Positions 31,412 to 43,860 of a stretch of 64,000 bases of DNA are shown in pieces. The position numbers and the translations under genes are program-made. The DNA lies in NCBI GenBank assembly GCA_021736785.1, contig JAIPFF010000013.1, positions 43,936-107,935 on the forward strand. Reading direction: 5' to 3'. Source of the DNA: Thiohalocapsa sp. (GTDB taxonomy: Bacteria; Pseudomonadota; Gammaproteobacteria; Chromatiales; Chromatiaceae). Under the pieces are notes generated by a model. The model ran no database searches. It saw only the letters and a program-made list of their open reading frames with translations, and was not told the DNA's origin. Numbering within the stretch: the stretch's first letter is position 1; each line of letters begins with the position of its first letter.

Positions 31412-32365
31412 ATGACACTGAATGAACTTCGCTATGTGGTGGCCGTCGGCCGCGAACGTCATTTCGGGCGCGCCGCCGACGCGTGCTTCGTCAGTCAGCC
31501 CACGCTGAGCGTGGCGGTCAAGAAGCTGGAGGAGGAGCTCGGTGTCAGCCTGTTCGAGCGCGGCGCCGGCGAGGTGACGGTCACCGAGATCGGCGCGCGG
31601 GTCATCGCCCGGGCGCAGCGGGTGCTCGAAGAAGCCCAAGCCGTGGCCGAGCTCGCCCGCGGCAGCCGCGATCCGCTGGTCGGCCATCTGCGCCTGGGCG
31701 CCATCTACACTATCGGCCCCTACCTGCTGCCGCATTTGGTACCGCTGCTGATGCAGCGTGCGCCGAACATGCCGCTGATCATCGAAGAGAATTTCACCGC
31801 CGTTTTGTCCGAGCGGCTCAAGCGCGGCGAGCTGGACGTGATTATTCTGTCGCTGCCCTTCGACGAACCGGGCATGCTGACGCTGCCCGTCTACGACGAG
31901 GACTTCGTCGTGCTGCTGCCCGGCGCGCATCCGTGGGCGCAGCGCGATGGCATCGACCCCGAGCAGCTGGCCGAGGAGCCGGTGCTCCTGCTGGGCCCCG
32001 GCCACTGCTTCCGCGATCAGGTGATCGAGGCCTGTCCGCAGTGCCTGCGCGGCAGCCGCGCCGGCGTCGAGCTGCAGCGCGGCCTGGAAGGCAGCTCGCT
32101 GGAGACCATCCGCTACATGGTGGCAAGCAATCTCGGCATTACGATACTGCCGTGCAGTGCCGCCATTGAGGACCGCATCAGCGCGCGCGTGACCTGCGCG
32201 CGGCCGTTCACGGGCCAGCCGCCGAGGCGGCGCGTTGCCCTGGCGTGGCGCAAGTCTTTCCCCCGGGTCGAGGTGGTCTACGCCCTCGCCCATGCGATCC
32301 GGGCCGCGCAATTGGCTTGCCTCGACTATTTGCCGGTCGCCGCGCGGACGCTCGAGCGGGTCTGA
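31412..32365 (+). CDS. oxyR: LysR-family hydrogen peroxide regulator OxyR
   Basis: MTLNELRYVVAVGRERHFGRAADACFVSQPTLSVAVKKLEEELGVSLFER; redox motif LLGPGHCFRDQVIEACP. Confidence 0.93.
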   Translation: MTLNELRYVVAVGRERHFGRAADACFVSQPTLSVAVKKLEEELGVSLFERGAGEVTVTEIGARVIARAQRVLEEAQAVAELARGSRDPLVGHLRLGAIYTIGPYLLPHLVPLLMQRAPNMPLIIEENFTAVLSERLKRGELDVIILSLPFDEPGMLTLPVYDEDFVVLLPGAHPWAQRDGIDPEQLAEEPVLLLGPGHCFRDQVIEACPQCLRGSRAGVELQRGLEGSSLETIRYMVASNLGITILPCSAAIEDRISARVTCARPFTGQPPRRRVALAWRKSFPRVEVVYALAHAIRAAQLACLDYLPVAARTLERV

Positions 32366-32386
32366 CCGGTTCCCGAGTCTTGCGCG

Positions 32387-32423
32387 ATAAGGGCGGACTA
32401 TCGGCACTATTGGAACAAACAAT
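32387..32423 (+). promoter_or_regulatory. Candidate OxyR tetramer operator
   Basis: ATAA-N7-CTAT-N7-ATTG-N7-CAAT; spacing identical to the ATAG-N7-CTAT-N7-ATAG-N7-CTAT consensus. Confidence 0.65.
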
Positions 32424-32451
32424 TGCCGCTCCATGGTCGCGGGAGTATCGT
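32423..32451 (+). promoter_or_regulatory. Candidate sigma70-type promoter for rubrerythrin
   Basis: TTGCCG (32423-32428), 17-nt spacer, TATCGT (32446-32451), abutting the operator. Confidence 0.5.
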
Positions 32452-32522
32452 CTGGCCGGTCGCAAGCCAACGATTGATCAACCGACGCACGACGTCCCAC
32501 AAGCAACTCAAGAGGAACGAGC

Positions 32523-32942
32523 ATGGACCTCAAAGGCAGCAAGACCGAAGGCAACCTGAAAGAGGCATTCGCGGGCGAGTCCCAGGCCAACCGCCGCTAC
32601 CTGTACTTCGCCTCGAAGGCCGACGTCGAGGGCTACAACGACGTGGCCGCCGTGTTCCGCTCCACCGCCGAAGGCGAGACGGGCCACGCCCATGGCCATC
32701 TGGAGTATCTGGAGCAGGTCGGCGATCCCGCGACCGGTCTGCCGATCGGAGCCACCGACGCCAACCTGAAGTCCGCCATCGCCGGCGAGACCCACGAGTA
32801 CACCGACATGTACCCGGGCATGGCAAAGACCGCCCGCGACGAGGGTTTCGAGGAAATCGCCGATTGGTTCGAGACGCTGGCCAAGGCCGAGCGCTCGCAC
32901 GCCAACCGCTTCCAGAAGGCACTCGACAACCTCGACGCCTGA
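32523..32942 (+). CDS. Rubrerythrin (ferritin-like diiron domain, no rubredoxin domain)
   Basis: [80 protein letters not shown]. Confidence 0.95.
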   Translation: MDLKGSKTEGNLKEAFAGESQANRRYLYFASKADVEGYNDVAAVFRSTAEGETGHAHGHLEYLEQVGDPATGLPIGATDANLKSAIAGETHEYTDMYPGMAKTARDEGFEEIADWFETLAKAERSHANRFQKALDNLDA

Positions 32943-32978
32943 TCTGCGACCCGCACCTGCGACTCGCACCGTGCGGAG

Positions 32979-33005
32979 AAAAGGGGCGCCTGGCGCCCCT
33001 TTTTT
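32979..33005 (+). terminator. Rho-independent terminator after rubrerythrin
   Basis: aaaaGGGGCGcctggCGCCCCtttttt hairpin followed by T6. Confidence 0.88.
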
Positions 33006-33130
33006 ATGGCTCGGGTAAGCGGTGGCGTAATGCTCGATTAACGGGCAAATCCGGACTTAACCCCACCCGACCGGGCCCGATCGGGCCCGTCACGATCCGG
33101 CCGCCCGGCGCGGCTTCGCGGCGGCGGTCC

Positions 33131-34759
33131 TTACGCCACCAACGGGAAGCTCACGGCAATGGCCGTCGCGAACGCCAGCGCATTAGCCAGCGCCGCGATG
33201 ATCGGCTGATTGGTGCTGCGATAGATCCAGCGGCTGAATAGGCCGTAGACGATAAACAGGGCCAGGATCGCCGGGATGATGATCACCAGGAAGAACAACT
33301 CGTTCAGGTTCAGCGCCACGGCCAGCGCCAGCGAGACCAGGAAGAGGAACTTGGTGAACGGGTAGCCGCCCCGCGCCGCCCCCTCGCCACGGGTGAGCCA
33401 TTCATCGGCAACGAACCAGATCAGCGTGCCGACGAAGAGCGCCATCACCGTCGGCAGGCGCTGAGCGCCGGGAAGGTAGCTGGCGACGAACCGATCCACC
33501 GGCAGCGTCAGCGCCAGGGTCTGGAACAGGATCACCGCCGTCACGGCCAAGGCCGCCGCGGCGAAGTATGTCCCACGCAACAGCGAGCCGGGGCGCTCGC
33601 CGATGCGCAGCAGGCCGGCGATCACCAAGATCCCGTAGAGCCCGAAATGCAGCGCGATATAGTCGCCGATGACGATCGACATGAAGTCGGTCGGCAGCGG
33701 CCAGAGGATCAGAGGTGTCAGAATCGCCGGCAGGACCGCGACGGGCAACAGCCGCCGCCAGCCGAGTCCCGCACCCAACGGGAACTCGGCCGCGCGCGGC
33801 AACAACGCCGATAGCGACCACGCCAGCAGCATGACGCCGAGAAAATACAGGCCGAGCCAGGGGCCGCGCCGGTCGACGCCGCTATCCTTCGCCGGGCGTG
33901 CAAACGCCTGATCGAGCCAGTCCACCGCCGCGCGCAGCGAGGTTTCGCTGTAGAGCACGCCGATGTGCTCGACACCCTCGGCAATCACCAGCCGGCGCGC
34001 CGTACCGTCTGCCATGTCGCCGTAGGTCTTGCCGGTCTCGATCTTCTCCGGGGGCGCACCGGCGGCCAGCGCCACCGCCTCGCGCCCCTGCGCCTCGACG
34101 ATGGGCGGCTCCAACGCGCCGTAGATCAGCAGCAAGTTGCGCGGGCGATCGGCTTCGGGGTCTTTCGACAGATAGGGCGAGACTGCAACCGCCGCGGTGC
34201 TGCCGTCGTGCTCCAGCGCATAGCGCACCAGGATGTCGCCGGCCATGGAATGACCCAGCGTCGCCAGACGGCCGTCGCCGCCGGGGAGTGCTCGCGCTTC
34301 CTCGACGACGCGCGCGAAAGCGTCCAGCAAGGCCCGCGTGCGCTCCTCCTCGCCGATCTCGCCGGCGAGCAGGGTGCGGTTGTCGCCGTGGCCCGGGAAG
34401 TCGAAGACGACGGCCGTGTAACCGTTGCGGGCGAGGGTCGTCGCGAACGGCAGCATTAGCTGCCGTGATCCCGCAAAGCCATGACCGATGACGACCACCG
34501 GGGCCGGTTCCGCTAAGCGGTCGGCGAAGACGCTGATCGGGATGCCGTCGACGGCGCGATGGGAAACATCGAGCCCCGCGCGGGCGCCGAACAACTGCCA
34601 CAGGGCCGCGGACATGGCGATGGCGCCGAGCAGCGCCACCAGCAGCCGTGCGATGCTCAAGGTCTTCACCGCGCGCGGGCCGGGACTCCGGGTGTTCGGC
34701 TTTGCCGTGCCTTGATCGACGCGGCCGGTATCGATGCGGCTGGTGGGTTGGCTCGGCAA
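33131..34759 (-). CDS. Membrane alpha/beta hydrolase (N-terminal TM, C-terminal multi-TM domain)
   Basis: [54 protein letters not shown], then several hydrophobic helices. Confidence 0.85.
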   Translation of the reverse strand: MPSQPTSRIDTGRVDQGTAKPNTRSPGPRAVKTLSIARLLVALLGAIAMSAALWQLFGARAGLDVSHRAVDGIPISVFADRLAEPAPVVVIGHGFAGSRQLMLPFATTLARNGYTAVVFDFPGHGDNRTLLAGEIGEEERTRALLDAFARVVEEARALPGGDGRLATLGHSMAGDILVRYALEHDGSTAAVAVSPYLSKDPEADRPRNLLLIYGALEPPIVEAQGREAVALAAGAPPEKIETGKTYGDMADGTARRLVIAEGVEHIGVLYSETSLRAAVDWLDQAFARPAKDSGVDRRGPWLGLYFLGVMLLAWSLSALLPRAAEFPLGAGLGWRRLLPVAVLPAILTPLILWPLPTDFMSIVIGDYIALHFGLYGILVIAGLLRIGERPGSLLRGTYFAAAALAVTAVILFQTLALTLPVDRFVASYLPGAQRLPTVMALFVGTLIWFVADEWLTRGEGAARGGYPFTKFLFLVSLALAVALNLNELFFLVIIIPAILALFIVYGLFSRWIYRSTNQPIIAALANALAFATAIAVSFPLVA

Positions 34760-34799
34760 AACTTGGCGTATCGGGAGTCGGCGGGCAAAGGAAGGCCCA

Positions 34800-35315
34800 T
34801 CAGAATCCTTCGGTGGAGGTGAATAGACCCACGCGCAAGTCCTTCGCGGTGTAAATTTCGCGCCCGTCGACGTCCATGACCCCGTCGCCGATGCCGAGCA
34901 CCAGCTTGCGCGAGATGACGCGCTTCATATCGATGCGGTAGGTGACTTTTTTCGCCGTCGGCAGCACTTGGCCGGTGAACTTGACCTCGCCGACGCCGAG
35001 CGCGCGGCCGTGGCCGGGATTGCCGATCCACGCCAGATAGAAGCCCACGATCTGCCACATGGCATCGAGGCCGAGGCAGCCCGGCATGACCGGGTCGCCG
35101 GGGAAGTGGCAGTCGAAAAACCACAAATCCGGATGGATATCCAACTCCGCGATGATCTCGCCCTTGCCGTTGCTGCCGCCGCTGTCGGAGATGCGGATGA
35201 TGCGGTCCATCATCAGCATGTTCGGCACCGGCAGTTGGGCATTGCCGGGACCGAACATCTCGCCGTGCCCGCAGGCGAGCAGCTGCTCGCGGTCGAAGGA
35301 CTCTGTCTTGCTCAT
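34800..35315 (-). CDS. fabA: 3-hydroxydecanoyl-ACP dehydratase/isomerase
   Basis: [52 protein letters not shown]. Confidence 0.97.
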   Translation of the reverse strand: MSKTESFDREQLLACGHGEMFGPGNAQLPVPNMLMMDRIIRISDSGGSNGKGEIIAELDIHPDLWFFDCHFPGDPVMPGCLGLDAMWQIVGFYLAWIGNPGHGRALGVGEVKFTGQVLPTAKKVTYRIDMKRVISRKLVLGIGDGVMDVDGREIYTAKDLRVGLFTSTEGF

Positions 35316-35441
35316 CGGTATGGGATTCCTGTGTGATCGCCCCGGCCGATGCAGACGGCCGGAGCGGGGCGGCGGCGCGACGGCCGGCCTTCGACGGGCC
35401 GGCCTGCGCGAGGCCGCGGAAAAAACGTGATCGGTATCGGG

Positions 35442-37169
35442 TCAGCCGGAGAGGTTGCGCTCGAGGAACGGGACGATCTCGTCGAGCGGGATCAGCTGCA
35501 TGTCGGCGTCTTGCCGGCCCTTGTACTCGACTTTGCCGTCATCGAGGTGCTTGTCGCCGATGACCACGCGATGCGGGATGCCGATCAGCTCCATGTCCGC
35601 GAACATGAATCCGGGCCGCGCGTCGCGGTCGTCCAGCAGCACCTCGATCCCGACTGCGCGCAGACGCTCGTAAAGGTCTTCGACCACCTCGCGGACACGG
35701 AACGACTTGCCGAGTTTCATCGGCAGTAGGGCCACCTCGAACGGCGCCAGTGCCCGCGGCCAGCAAATACCGCGCTCGTCGTGGTGCTGCTCGATGGCGG
35801 CGGCGACGACGCGCGAGACACCGATGCCGTAACAGCCCATGGTCATGGTCACCGCCTTGCCCGACTCGTCGAGCACGACCGCCTTCATGGCCTCGCTGTA
35901 CTTGCGCCCCAGCTGGAAGATATGGCCGACCTCGATGCCGTGCACGATGCTGAGCGTCCCGTTGCCGTCCGGGCTCGGGTCGCCGTCGACCACCTCGCGC
36001 AGGTCGGCGACCTCGGGCAGCGGCAGGTCGCGGCCCCAGTTGAGGCCGAACCAATGCTTGCCGTCCGCGTTGGCGCCGGCACTGAAATCCGATGCCACCG
36101 CCGCGGTTCGGTCGACGATGCAGGGAATCGGCAGGTCCTTCGGGCCGAGCGAGCCGGGGCCTGCCCCCACCGCGGCGCGGATCTCGGCCTCGTCGGCCAT
36201 GCGCAGCGGCGACGCGACGCGCGGCAGCTTGCCAGCCTTGACCTCGTTCAGCGCCTGGTCGCCGCGCATCAGCAGCGCGATCAGGCCGTCTTCTTCGCCG
36301 GTCTCCGGGTTCGCCGCCGCCACGACCAGCGTCTTGATCGTGCGCTCGATGGGCTGGCCGAACTGCTCGACCAAGTCGGCAATGGTCTTCGCATCGGGCG
36401 TGTCGACGATGCGGGCCTCTTCGGTGGGCGGGGCAGGGGCGTCCGCGGGGGGCACCGCCTCCGCCAGCTCGACATTGGCGGCGTAGTCGCCGCTGCTCGA
36501 GAAGGCGATACGGTCCTCGCCGGAGCTCGCCAGCACGTGGAATTCGTGGGACGCGTTGCCGCCGATGCTGCCGGTATCGGCCTGCACCGCACGGAAGTCG
36601 AGGCCGCAGCGGCGGAAGATGCGGCTGTAGGTGTCGTACATGACCTCGTAGGTCTCGGCCAGGGACGCTTGATCCACGTGGAAGGAGTAGGCGTCCTTCA
36701 TCAGGAACTCGCGCGCGCGCATGACACCGAAGCGCGGGCGGCGCTCGTCGCGGAATTTGGTCTGGATCTGGTAGAAATTGATCGGCAGCTGCTTGTAGCT
36801 CTTCAGCTCGTTGCGGGCGATGTCGGTGATGATCTCTTCGTGCGTCGGGCCGAAGCAGAAGTCGCGCTGGTGGCGGTCTTTCAGGCGCAGCAGCTCGTCG
36901 CCGTATTGCTGCCAGCGCCCGGATTCCTGCCACAGCTCCGCCGGCTGCACGGTGGGCATCAGCAGCTCGAGTGCGCCTGCGCGGTCCATTTCCTCGCGCA
37001 CGATGCGCTCGACCTTGCGCAGCACCCGAAGCCCCAGCGGCAGCCAGTTGTAGAGACCGGCGGCGAGCTTGCGGATCATGCCGGCGCGCAGCATCAGCCG
37101 ATGGCTGGCAATCTCAGCATCGGCGGGCGTCTCTTTGACGGTCTGTAAGGGAAACTGGGACGTGCGCAT
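35442..37169 (-). CDS. proS: Prolyl-tRNA synthetase
   Basis: [46 protein letters not shown]; class II motifs plus YbaK-like insertion; C-terminal anticodon-binding domain. Confidence 0.97.
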   Translation of the reverse strand: MRTSQFPLQTVKETPADAEIASHRLMLRAGMIRKLAAGLYNWLPLGLRVLRKVERIVREEMDRAGALELLMPTVQPAELWQESGRWQQYGDELLRLKDRHQRDFCFGPTHEEIITDIARNELKSYKQLPINFYQIQTKFRDERRPRFGVMRAREFLMKDAYSFHVDQASLAETYEVMYDTYSRIFRRCGLDFRAVQADTGSIGGNASHEFHVLASSGEDRIAFSSSGDYAANVELAEAVPPADAPAPPTEEARIVDTPDAKTIADLVEQFGQPIERTIKTLVVAAANPETGEEDGLIALLMRGDQALNEVKAGKLPRVASPLRMADEAEIRAAVGAGPGSLGPKDLPIPCIVDRTAAVASDFSAGANADGKHWFGLNWGRDLPLPEVADLREVVDGDPSPDGNGTLSIVHGIEVGHIFQLGRKYSEAMKAVVLDESGKAVTMTMGCYGIGVSRVVAAAIEQHHDERGICWPRALAPFEVALLPMKLGKSFRVREVVEDLYERLRAVGIEVLLDDRDARPGFMFADMELIGIPHRVVIGDKHLDDGKVEYKGRQDADMQLIPLDEIVPFLERNLSG

Positions 37170-37356
37170 TGGCGTGGGGCGAGGGGGGCGACAAAAACCC
37201 AAGAGTCTACCCAGCGGCTCGTCCACCGACAAGCAACGCCGCACAGCCATCGCTTGCCTGCGCCGGGCCCGGAACGCCCCCGGCGCCGGCCGACCGGACT
37301 CGGGTCGCGCGCCCGCGGACCCGATCGAGGCGGATCGCGGCCGGCGGCGGAGCCGC

Positions 37357-37695
37357 TCAGAACGTGGCGCCGTTGAAGCCGAACAGGTGGCGCGCCGGCG
37401 ACGCGAACTCGATGTAGATCCTGTCGGCGGGCACGCCGAGCTGCTCCGCCATGAGCCCGCACAGGGTCGCCGAGAGCTCGGCCGTGCGCTCCTCGGGCAG
37501 GCCGAGGCTCTTGAGCTCGAGATAGGCGGCCGGCGTGCTCTGTCCGGCGAAACACAATGCCGGCACCGGCTCCAGCAGCACCATCACGTAGCGCTCCGGC
37601 TTGCCGAGCAAGTCGGCGACGGTGCGGGAGGCGGCTACGAGCAGCCCATCGGCGTTGTCCAGGGGTGCGTTGGTCTTGATGATCAGCGTCGGCAT
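37357..37695 (-). CDS. MIF/phenylpyruvate tautomerase-related protein
   Basis: [12 protein letters not shown] (Pro-2), [52 protein letters not shown]. Confidence 0.9.
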   Translation of the reverse strand: MPTLIIKTNAPLDNADGLLVAASRTVADLLGKPERYVMVLLEPVPALCFAGQSTPAAYLELKSLGLPEERTAELSATLCGLMAEQLGVPADRIYIEFASPARHLFGFNGATF

Positions 37696-37764
37696 TCGGT
37701 CGTCTCCGTTGCAGTTGGCCGGTTGCTTGTCGGTATCGAAACCGCTGCGACGTCGAAAAACGGG

Positions 37765-38310
37765 CTACTCGCAGAGCTCGCCGATCTGCGCCCGCGTCTC
37801 GGCGATGAGCCCGGCGCGCTGCTCGTCGGTGGGCCGGATGGTAGTGCCGTCGGGCAGCTTCAGCCGCGTGGCCTGCGAAGACTGCAGCGTTTCGAGATTC
37901 CCGCGCGCCGCCTCGCAGGCCTGCGCCCTTGCGGTTGCGTTCTCCGCCCTGGCGCTGGCCTCGGCGGATTGCTGTTCCTCGAGGCGGCGGTCGAGCTCCG
38001 ACTCCAATTGTCCGCGCAGGCGCTCGCGCGCCGCCGTTGCCTCGGCGTCGCCGGGCCCCGCCGCGGCATCGATGCGCACGGAATTGCCCTCCGGCGGCGG
38101 CGATTGGGAGTAGACCGTTACCCCGGACTCGTCGACGTAGCGGTACATCTGCGCCGAGGCGAGCGGCATGCACAAGGAGCCGGCGACCACTGCAACCGCC
38201 AGCAGCGCCGCGAATCGGGGCAGGGGCGATCGCCGCGCGGGTGCGGGCACCGATTCCGGCGCGGCGGCCAGTCGACGTTGCGTTTGTCCGTAACAGTGCA
38301 TATTGAACAT
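37765..38310 (-). CDS. DUF4124 domain-containing exported protein
   Basis: Hydrophobic N-terminus then AQMYRYVDESGVTVYSQSPPPEG, a DUF4124 signature. Confidence 0.82.
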   Translation of the reverse strand: MFNMHCYGQTQRRLAAAPESVPAPARRSPLPRFAALLAVAVVAGSLCMPLASAQMYRYVDESGVTVYSQSPPPEGNSVRIDAAAGPGDAEATAARERLRGQLESELDRRLEEQQSAEASARAENATARAQACEAARGNLETLQSSQATRLKLPDGTTIRPTDEQRAGLIAETRAQIGELCE

Positions 38311-38722
38311 CCTGCGGTCAATCGTGCGCGCGAAGCATGCGCCTGAGTATCGAAAGCGCAAGCGCGGGCGTCAACGCGGCGGCGGCGTGGCGCGCGGCGG
38401 TTCACGCACAGGCCGACACTTAACTTGACCGCGGCTTGACCGCGGCAATAGGCTTCTTGTATTTTCGATCGTTTCCCAAACCGATTTTATTGTCCAGTAC
38501 GCCCGTAGGTTTTTGCGGGTCGCACCACAGCCACCGGTCCCGCTCCGTCCCGCTTTCCGTTGCGGCGCCGGCGTGTCGAGCGGAGCGGACCCCGCGTCCC
38601 GCGCACGGCAGGCCGTCGATGCCGGTGGCTCGCAAATGGTTGCCGATCCCGCGCGGTTCGGCAGGGCACATGCCCCGCGACCGAGTCAACTGCGCAGCGT
38701 GTCCTGACGGAGGATACCGACG

Positions 38723-40453
38723 TTGGAACTTAGCGGTGCCGAGATCACGATCCAGGCGTTGATCGATGAGGGTGTGGAATTCGTCTTCGGGTATCCCGGT
38801 GGCGCGGTCCTGCACATCTACGACGCGCTGTTCAAGCGCGACGACGCCATCAAGCACATTCTGGTCCGTCATGAGCAGGGTGCCACCCACGCTGCCGACG
38901 GCTACGCGCGGGCTACCGGCAAGGTCGGTGTTTGCCTGGTGACGTCGGGGCCGGGTGCGACCAATGCCGTCACCGGCATCGCCACCGCGTACATGGACTC
39001 GATCCCGATGGTCATCATCACGGGTCAGGTCCCGACGCCGGTGATCGGCAGCGACGCCTTTCAGGAAGTCGACACGGTCGGTATCACGCGTCCCTGCGTG
39101 AAGCACAACTTCCTGGTCAAGGATGTCCGCGACCTCGCCTCGACCATCAAGAAGGCCTTCTTCATCGCCCGGTCCGGGCGGCCGGGCCCGGTGGTGGTCG
39201 ATATCCCGAAGGACGTCACCGACCCCAACATCAAGATCGCGTACGAGTATCCGCGCGAGATCGCGATGCGCTCCTACAGCCCGGCGCAGAAAGGCCATCA
39301 GGGTCAGATCCGCAAGGCCGTGGATGCGATGCTGGCCGCCAAGCGGCCGGTGTTCTACACCGGCGGCGGCGTCGTGCTCGGCGATGCGGCGGCGGAGCTG
39401 ACCGATCTGGTGCGCGCCCTCGGCTACCCCATCACCAGTACGCTGATGGGGCTCGGTGCCTATCCGATGACCGACAAGCAGTTCATCGGCATGCTCGGCA
39501 TGCACGGCACCTACGAGGCCAACATGGCCATGCACGAGACCGATTGCCTGATTGCGATCGGCGCGCGCTTCGACGACCGCGTCACCGGCAAGATCGAGCA
39601 CTTCTGCCCGCATGCGCACATTATCCATGTGGACGTGGACCCGTCTTCGATCTCCAAGAACGTCAAGGTGCACGTGCCCATCGTCGGTCCGGTCGGCAGC
39701 GTGCTGACGGATATGCTCGCCATGGTGCGCGAGGCCGGCGCCAAGACCGACGCCGAAGCAGTCGGCGCCTGGTGGAAGCAGATAGAAGACTGGCGCAAGA
39801 TCGACTGCCTGCGCTACGACCGCGGCAGCGAGCTGATCAAGCCCCAGTTCGCCGTCGAGACGCTGTACAAAGTGACCAACGGCGATGTCTATCTCACCTC
39901 CGACGTCGGCCAGCACCAGATGTTCGCCGCCCAGTTCTATCCGTTCGACAAGCCGCGCCGGTGGATCAACTCCGGTGGTCTGGGCACCATGGGCTTCGGC
40001 CTGCCGGCAGCCATGGGCGTGCAGTTGGCGTTTCCCGATGCGCAGGTGGCCTGCATCTCCGGCGAAGCCAGCATCCTGATGTGCATCCAGGAGATGGCCA
40101 CCTGCAAGCAGTACGACCTGCCGGTCAAGGTGATCCTGCTGAACAACGGCTACATGGGCATGGTGCGTCAGTGGCAAGAGTTCTTCTACGAGAGCCGCTA
40201 CGCCCATTCCTACGTCGACGCGCTGCCCGACTTCGTTTCGCTCGCCAACAGCTTCGGCCATGTGGGCATGCGGGTAGAAAAGCCGGGCGAGCTCGAGGCG
40301 GCCATGAAGGAGGCCTTCGACATGAAGGATCGCTTCGTCTTCCTCGATGTCGTCGTCGACCCCACCGAGAATGTCTATCCGATGATCGCGGCCGGCAAGG
40401 GCCAGCACGAGATGCACCTGCCGCCGACCATGTCCGAGAGGGAGCTGGCCTAA
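38723..40453 (+). CDS. ilvB: Acetolactate synthase large subunit, biosynthetic (TTG start)
   Basis: GAEITIQALIDEGVEFVFGYPGGAVLHIYDAL, HEQGATHAADGYARATGKVGV, GDVGQHQMFAAQFYPF-type TPP region; GGAGG upstream of TTG. Confidence 0.96.
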   Translation: MELSGAEITIQALIDEGVEFVFGYPGGAVLHIYDALFKRDDAIKHILVRHEQGATHAADGYARATGKVGVCLVTSGPGATNAVTGIATAYMDSIPMVIITGQVPTPVIGSDAFQEVDTVGITRPCVKHNFLVKDVRDLASTIKKAFFIARSGRPGPVVVDIPKDVTDPNIKIAYEYPREIAMRSYSPAQKGHQGQIRKAVDAMLAAKRPVFYTGGGVVLGDAAAELTDLVRALGYPITSTLMGLGAYPMTDKQFIGMLGMHGTYEANMAMHETDCLIAIGARFDDRVTGKIEHFCPHAHIIHVDVDPSSISKNVKVHVPIVGPVGSVLTDMLAMVREAGAKTDAEAVGAWWKQIEDWRKIDCLRYDRGSELIKPQFAVETLYKVTNGDVYLTSDVGQHQMFAAQFYPFDKPRRWINSGGLGTMGFGLPAAMGVQLAFPDAQVACISGEASILMCIQEMATCKQYDLPVKVILLNNGYMGMVRQWQEFFYESRYAHSYVDALPDFVSLANSFGHVGMRVEKPGELEAAMKEAFDMKDRFVFLDVVVDPTENVYPMIAAGKGQHEMHLPPTMSERELA

Positions 40454-40454
40454 G

Positions 40455-40946
40455 ATGCGACACATCCTTTCCATGCTCGTCGAGAACGAATCCGGCGCCC
40501 TGTCGCGCATCGCCGGCCTGTTTTCGGCCCGCGGCTACAATATCGAGTCGCTGACGGTTGCCGCCACGGACGACCCGTCGCTGTCGCGCATGACGCTGGT
40601 TACCTCGGGCAACGACGACATCGTCGAGCAGATCAAGAAGCAGCTGAACAAGCTCATCGACGTGGTCAAGCTGCTGGATCTCTCAGACGGACCGCACATC
40701 GAGCGCGAGATGATGCTGATCAAGCTCAAGGCCGCCGGTGCCGACCGCGAGGAGCTCAAGCGCCTGACCGAGATCTTCCGGGCCAAGATCATCGATGTGA
40801 CCGAGGCCAGCTACGTCGTCGAGCTGACCGGCGCCTCGAAGAAGCTCGACGCCTTTATTCAGGCCGTGCCGGAAGGGTTGATCACCGAGGTCGTGCGCTC
40901 CGGACCAACCGGTATTGCCCGCGGCGATAAGGGCTTGACGCTGTAG
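40455..40946 (+). CDS. ilvH: Acetolactate synthase small subunit
   Basis: MRHILSMLVENESGALSRIAGLFSARGYNIESLTVA. Confidence 0.97.
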   Translation: MRHILSMLVENESGALSRIAGLFSARGYNIESLTVAATDDPSLSRMTLVTSGNDDIVEQIKKQLNKLIDVVKLLDLSDGPHIEREMMLIKLKAAGADREELKRLTEIFRAKIIDVTEASYVVELTGASKKLDAFIQAVPEGLITEVVRSGPTGIARGDKGLTL

Positions 40947-41165
40947 GCGTCGGTGGCGGTTGTCTGCCGTGGATGCGCGCCGACGTCGGCCCGTCGATGC
41001 AGGCAGAAGCTCCGCCGCCAATCAACGCGGGCTTGCAAAGCCTTTAAGATGCGCGCGGACACGGACGCGCCTGCGCAATGACCGGCGTACCCGAACGGTC
41101 GTCTCCGCCGGCGCCTCCCCGAGCAAGCATTCGCATCCAACTTCTGCCATGTGGGCCTCTCATGA

Positions 41166-42254
<1,089 letters not shown>

Positions 42255-42561
42255 TTCCCGCCGACTGCCGCCGGCGCAACGCCGGCGGTATCGGGACCGG
42301 GGCCCGCCGCCGCGGCGGCGCGGCTCCGGTTCAGGCTCAGGCTCAGGCGTCGCTTCTGTGCCGGTGCCGGTGCCAATTTAGGGCCTGGCTCCGGCTGGAA
42401 CTGTGGCTCAAACCGGGGCTCGCACTAAGGCTCATCAGGCCGGCTCCAAAGCTCCGAAAATCCCTCTCCCGGTCACCCGACGCGGCAGCAGTCGTCGCGG
42501 CCGCCTGCATCCGAGCAGGCTTCCCGCCCGGCGTCGACGACCTTGCAGGTATACTGCCGCC

Positions 42562-43860
42562 ATGTCCGACGACGCGCTGACCCTGTGTGACGAGTGCGAC
42601 CTGCTGCAGCGCAATCCACCGCTGCCCGAGGGCGGCTCCTCCCATTGCATCCGTTGCGGGCACCTGCTGCACAGGCATCGCCCGGACAGCCTCAACCGCA
42701 CCCTGGCGCTGACGCTGGCCGGGCTCGTGCTCTTCGTCATCGCCAACAGCTACCCGTTCCTGTCGTTTCAGATGCAGGGGCAGGTCACCGAGACGACGCT
42801 GATCACCGGCGTGAAGGATCTGACCGAGCAAGGCAAGGGCGAGGTCGCCGCGGTGGTGCTCTTTACCGCGATCCTGGCGCCCGGGCTGCAGTTGCTGCTG
42901 CTGCTCGTCGTGCTGCTGCCGCTGAAGCTCGGCAAGGCTCTGCCGCCCGGCTTCCCGACACTGTTCCGCTGGTTCAAGACACTGCTGCCGTGGGGCATGA
43001 TGGATGTCTTTATGATCGGCATCCTGGTGTCGGTCGTAAAGCTGACGGACATGGCGACGATCGTGCCCGGGACCTCGCTGTATGCGTTCGTCGTGCTGAT
43101 TTTCGTCCTTGCCGCGGCCCAGGCCGCACTGGATCCCGACATCGTCTGGGCCCGTGTGCCGCTTGCCCCCGAGCACCGCCGCCCGCCGCACAAGGGCGAG
43201 CCCGCGATCGGCTGCGACGTCTGCGAACTGCTGGTGCCGGAGGGCGCCGCCCTGCACGATCATCGCGGCCGGCCGCGCTGCCCCCGCTGCACGGACCTGC
43301 TGCACCGGCGCAAGCCCTACAGCCTGCAGCGCACCTGGGCGCTGGTGATCGCCGCGCTGGTGTTCTACATTCCGGCCAATCTGTACCCGGTGATGTCGGT
43401 AACGTCGCTCGGTCAGACCCAATCCGATACCATCTTCAGCGGCGTTGTCTTTCTGTTGGAGCATGGCATGTGGCCGCTCGCGGCCATCGTGTTTATTGCC
43501 AGCATCTTCGTGCCGCTGCTCAAGCTTCTGATCTTGTTGCTTTTGTTGATCTCGGTGCAGATGCGCTCGTCCTGGCGTCCGCGCGACAGAACGCGCCTGT
43601 ACCGCGTGACCGAGGCCATCGGGCGCTGGTCGATGGTGGACATTTACGTCGTCACCATCCTGGTGGCCCTGGTGCGGCTCGGCAACCTGGCCAGCATTCA
43701 GGCCGAAGCCGGCGCGGTGTTCTTCTGTGCGGTGGTCATCATCACGATGCTCGCCGCGATGTCTTTCGACCCCAGGCTGATCTGGGATGCCATGGAGCAG
43801 CAGCATGCCGGAGACCGACCAGCCGCCCGCGGCGGAAGGCCCGAGCCCCTTGCCGGGTAA
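42562..43860 (+). CDS. pqiA: Paraquat-inducible protein A
   Basis: Two repeats of CDECDLLQ/CDVCELLV + CxRCxxLLHRxxPxSLxRTxAL with four TMs each. Confidence 0.94.
   Translation: MSDDALTLCDECDLLQRNPPLPEGGSSHCIRCGHLLHRHRPDSLNRTLALTLAGLVLFVIANSYPFLSFQMQGQVTETTLITGVKDLTEQGKGEVAAVVLFTAILAPGLQLLLLLVVLLPLKLGKALPPGFPTLFRWFKTLLPWGMMDVFMIGILVSVVKLTDMATIVPGTSLYAFVVLIFVLAAAQAALDPDIVWARVPLAPEHRRPPHKGEPAIGCDVCELLVPEGAALHDHRGRPRCPRCTDLLHRRKPYSLQRTWALVIAALVFYIPANLYPVMSVTSLGQTQSDTIFSGVVFLLEHGMWPLAAIVFIASIFVPLLKLLILLLLLISVQMRSSWRPRDRTRLYRVTEAIGRWSMVDIYVVTILVALVRLGNLASIQAEAGAVFFCAVVIITMLAAMSFDPRLIWDAMEQQHAGDRPAARGGRPEPLAG

Noticed and set aside
38420-38722. Attenuator/leader peptide upstream of ilvB
   Set aside because: No run of Leu/Ile/Val codons with competing hairpins was recognised; only a short tandem CTTGACCGCGG duplication is visible.
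38420-40510. 696-aa minus-strand ORF antisense to ilvB
   Set aside because: Mirror frame of a strongly conserved gene in high-GC DNA; translation is rich in His/Asp/Arg with no domain pattern.
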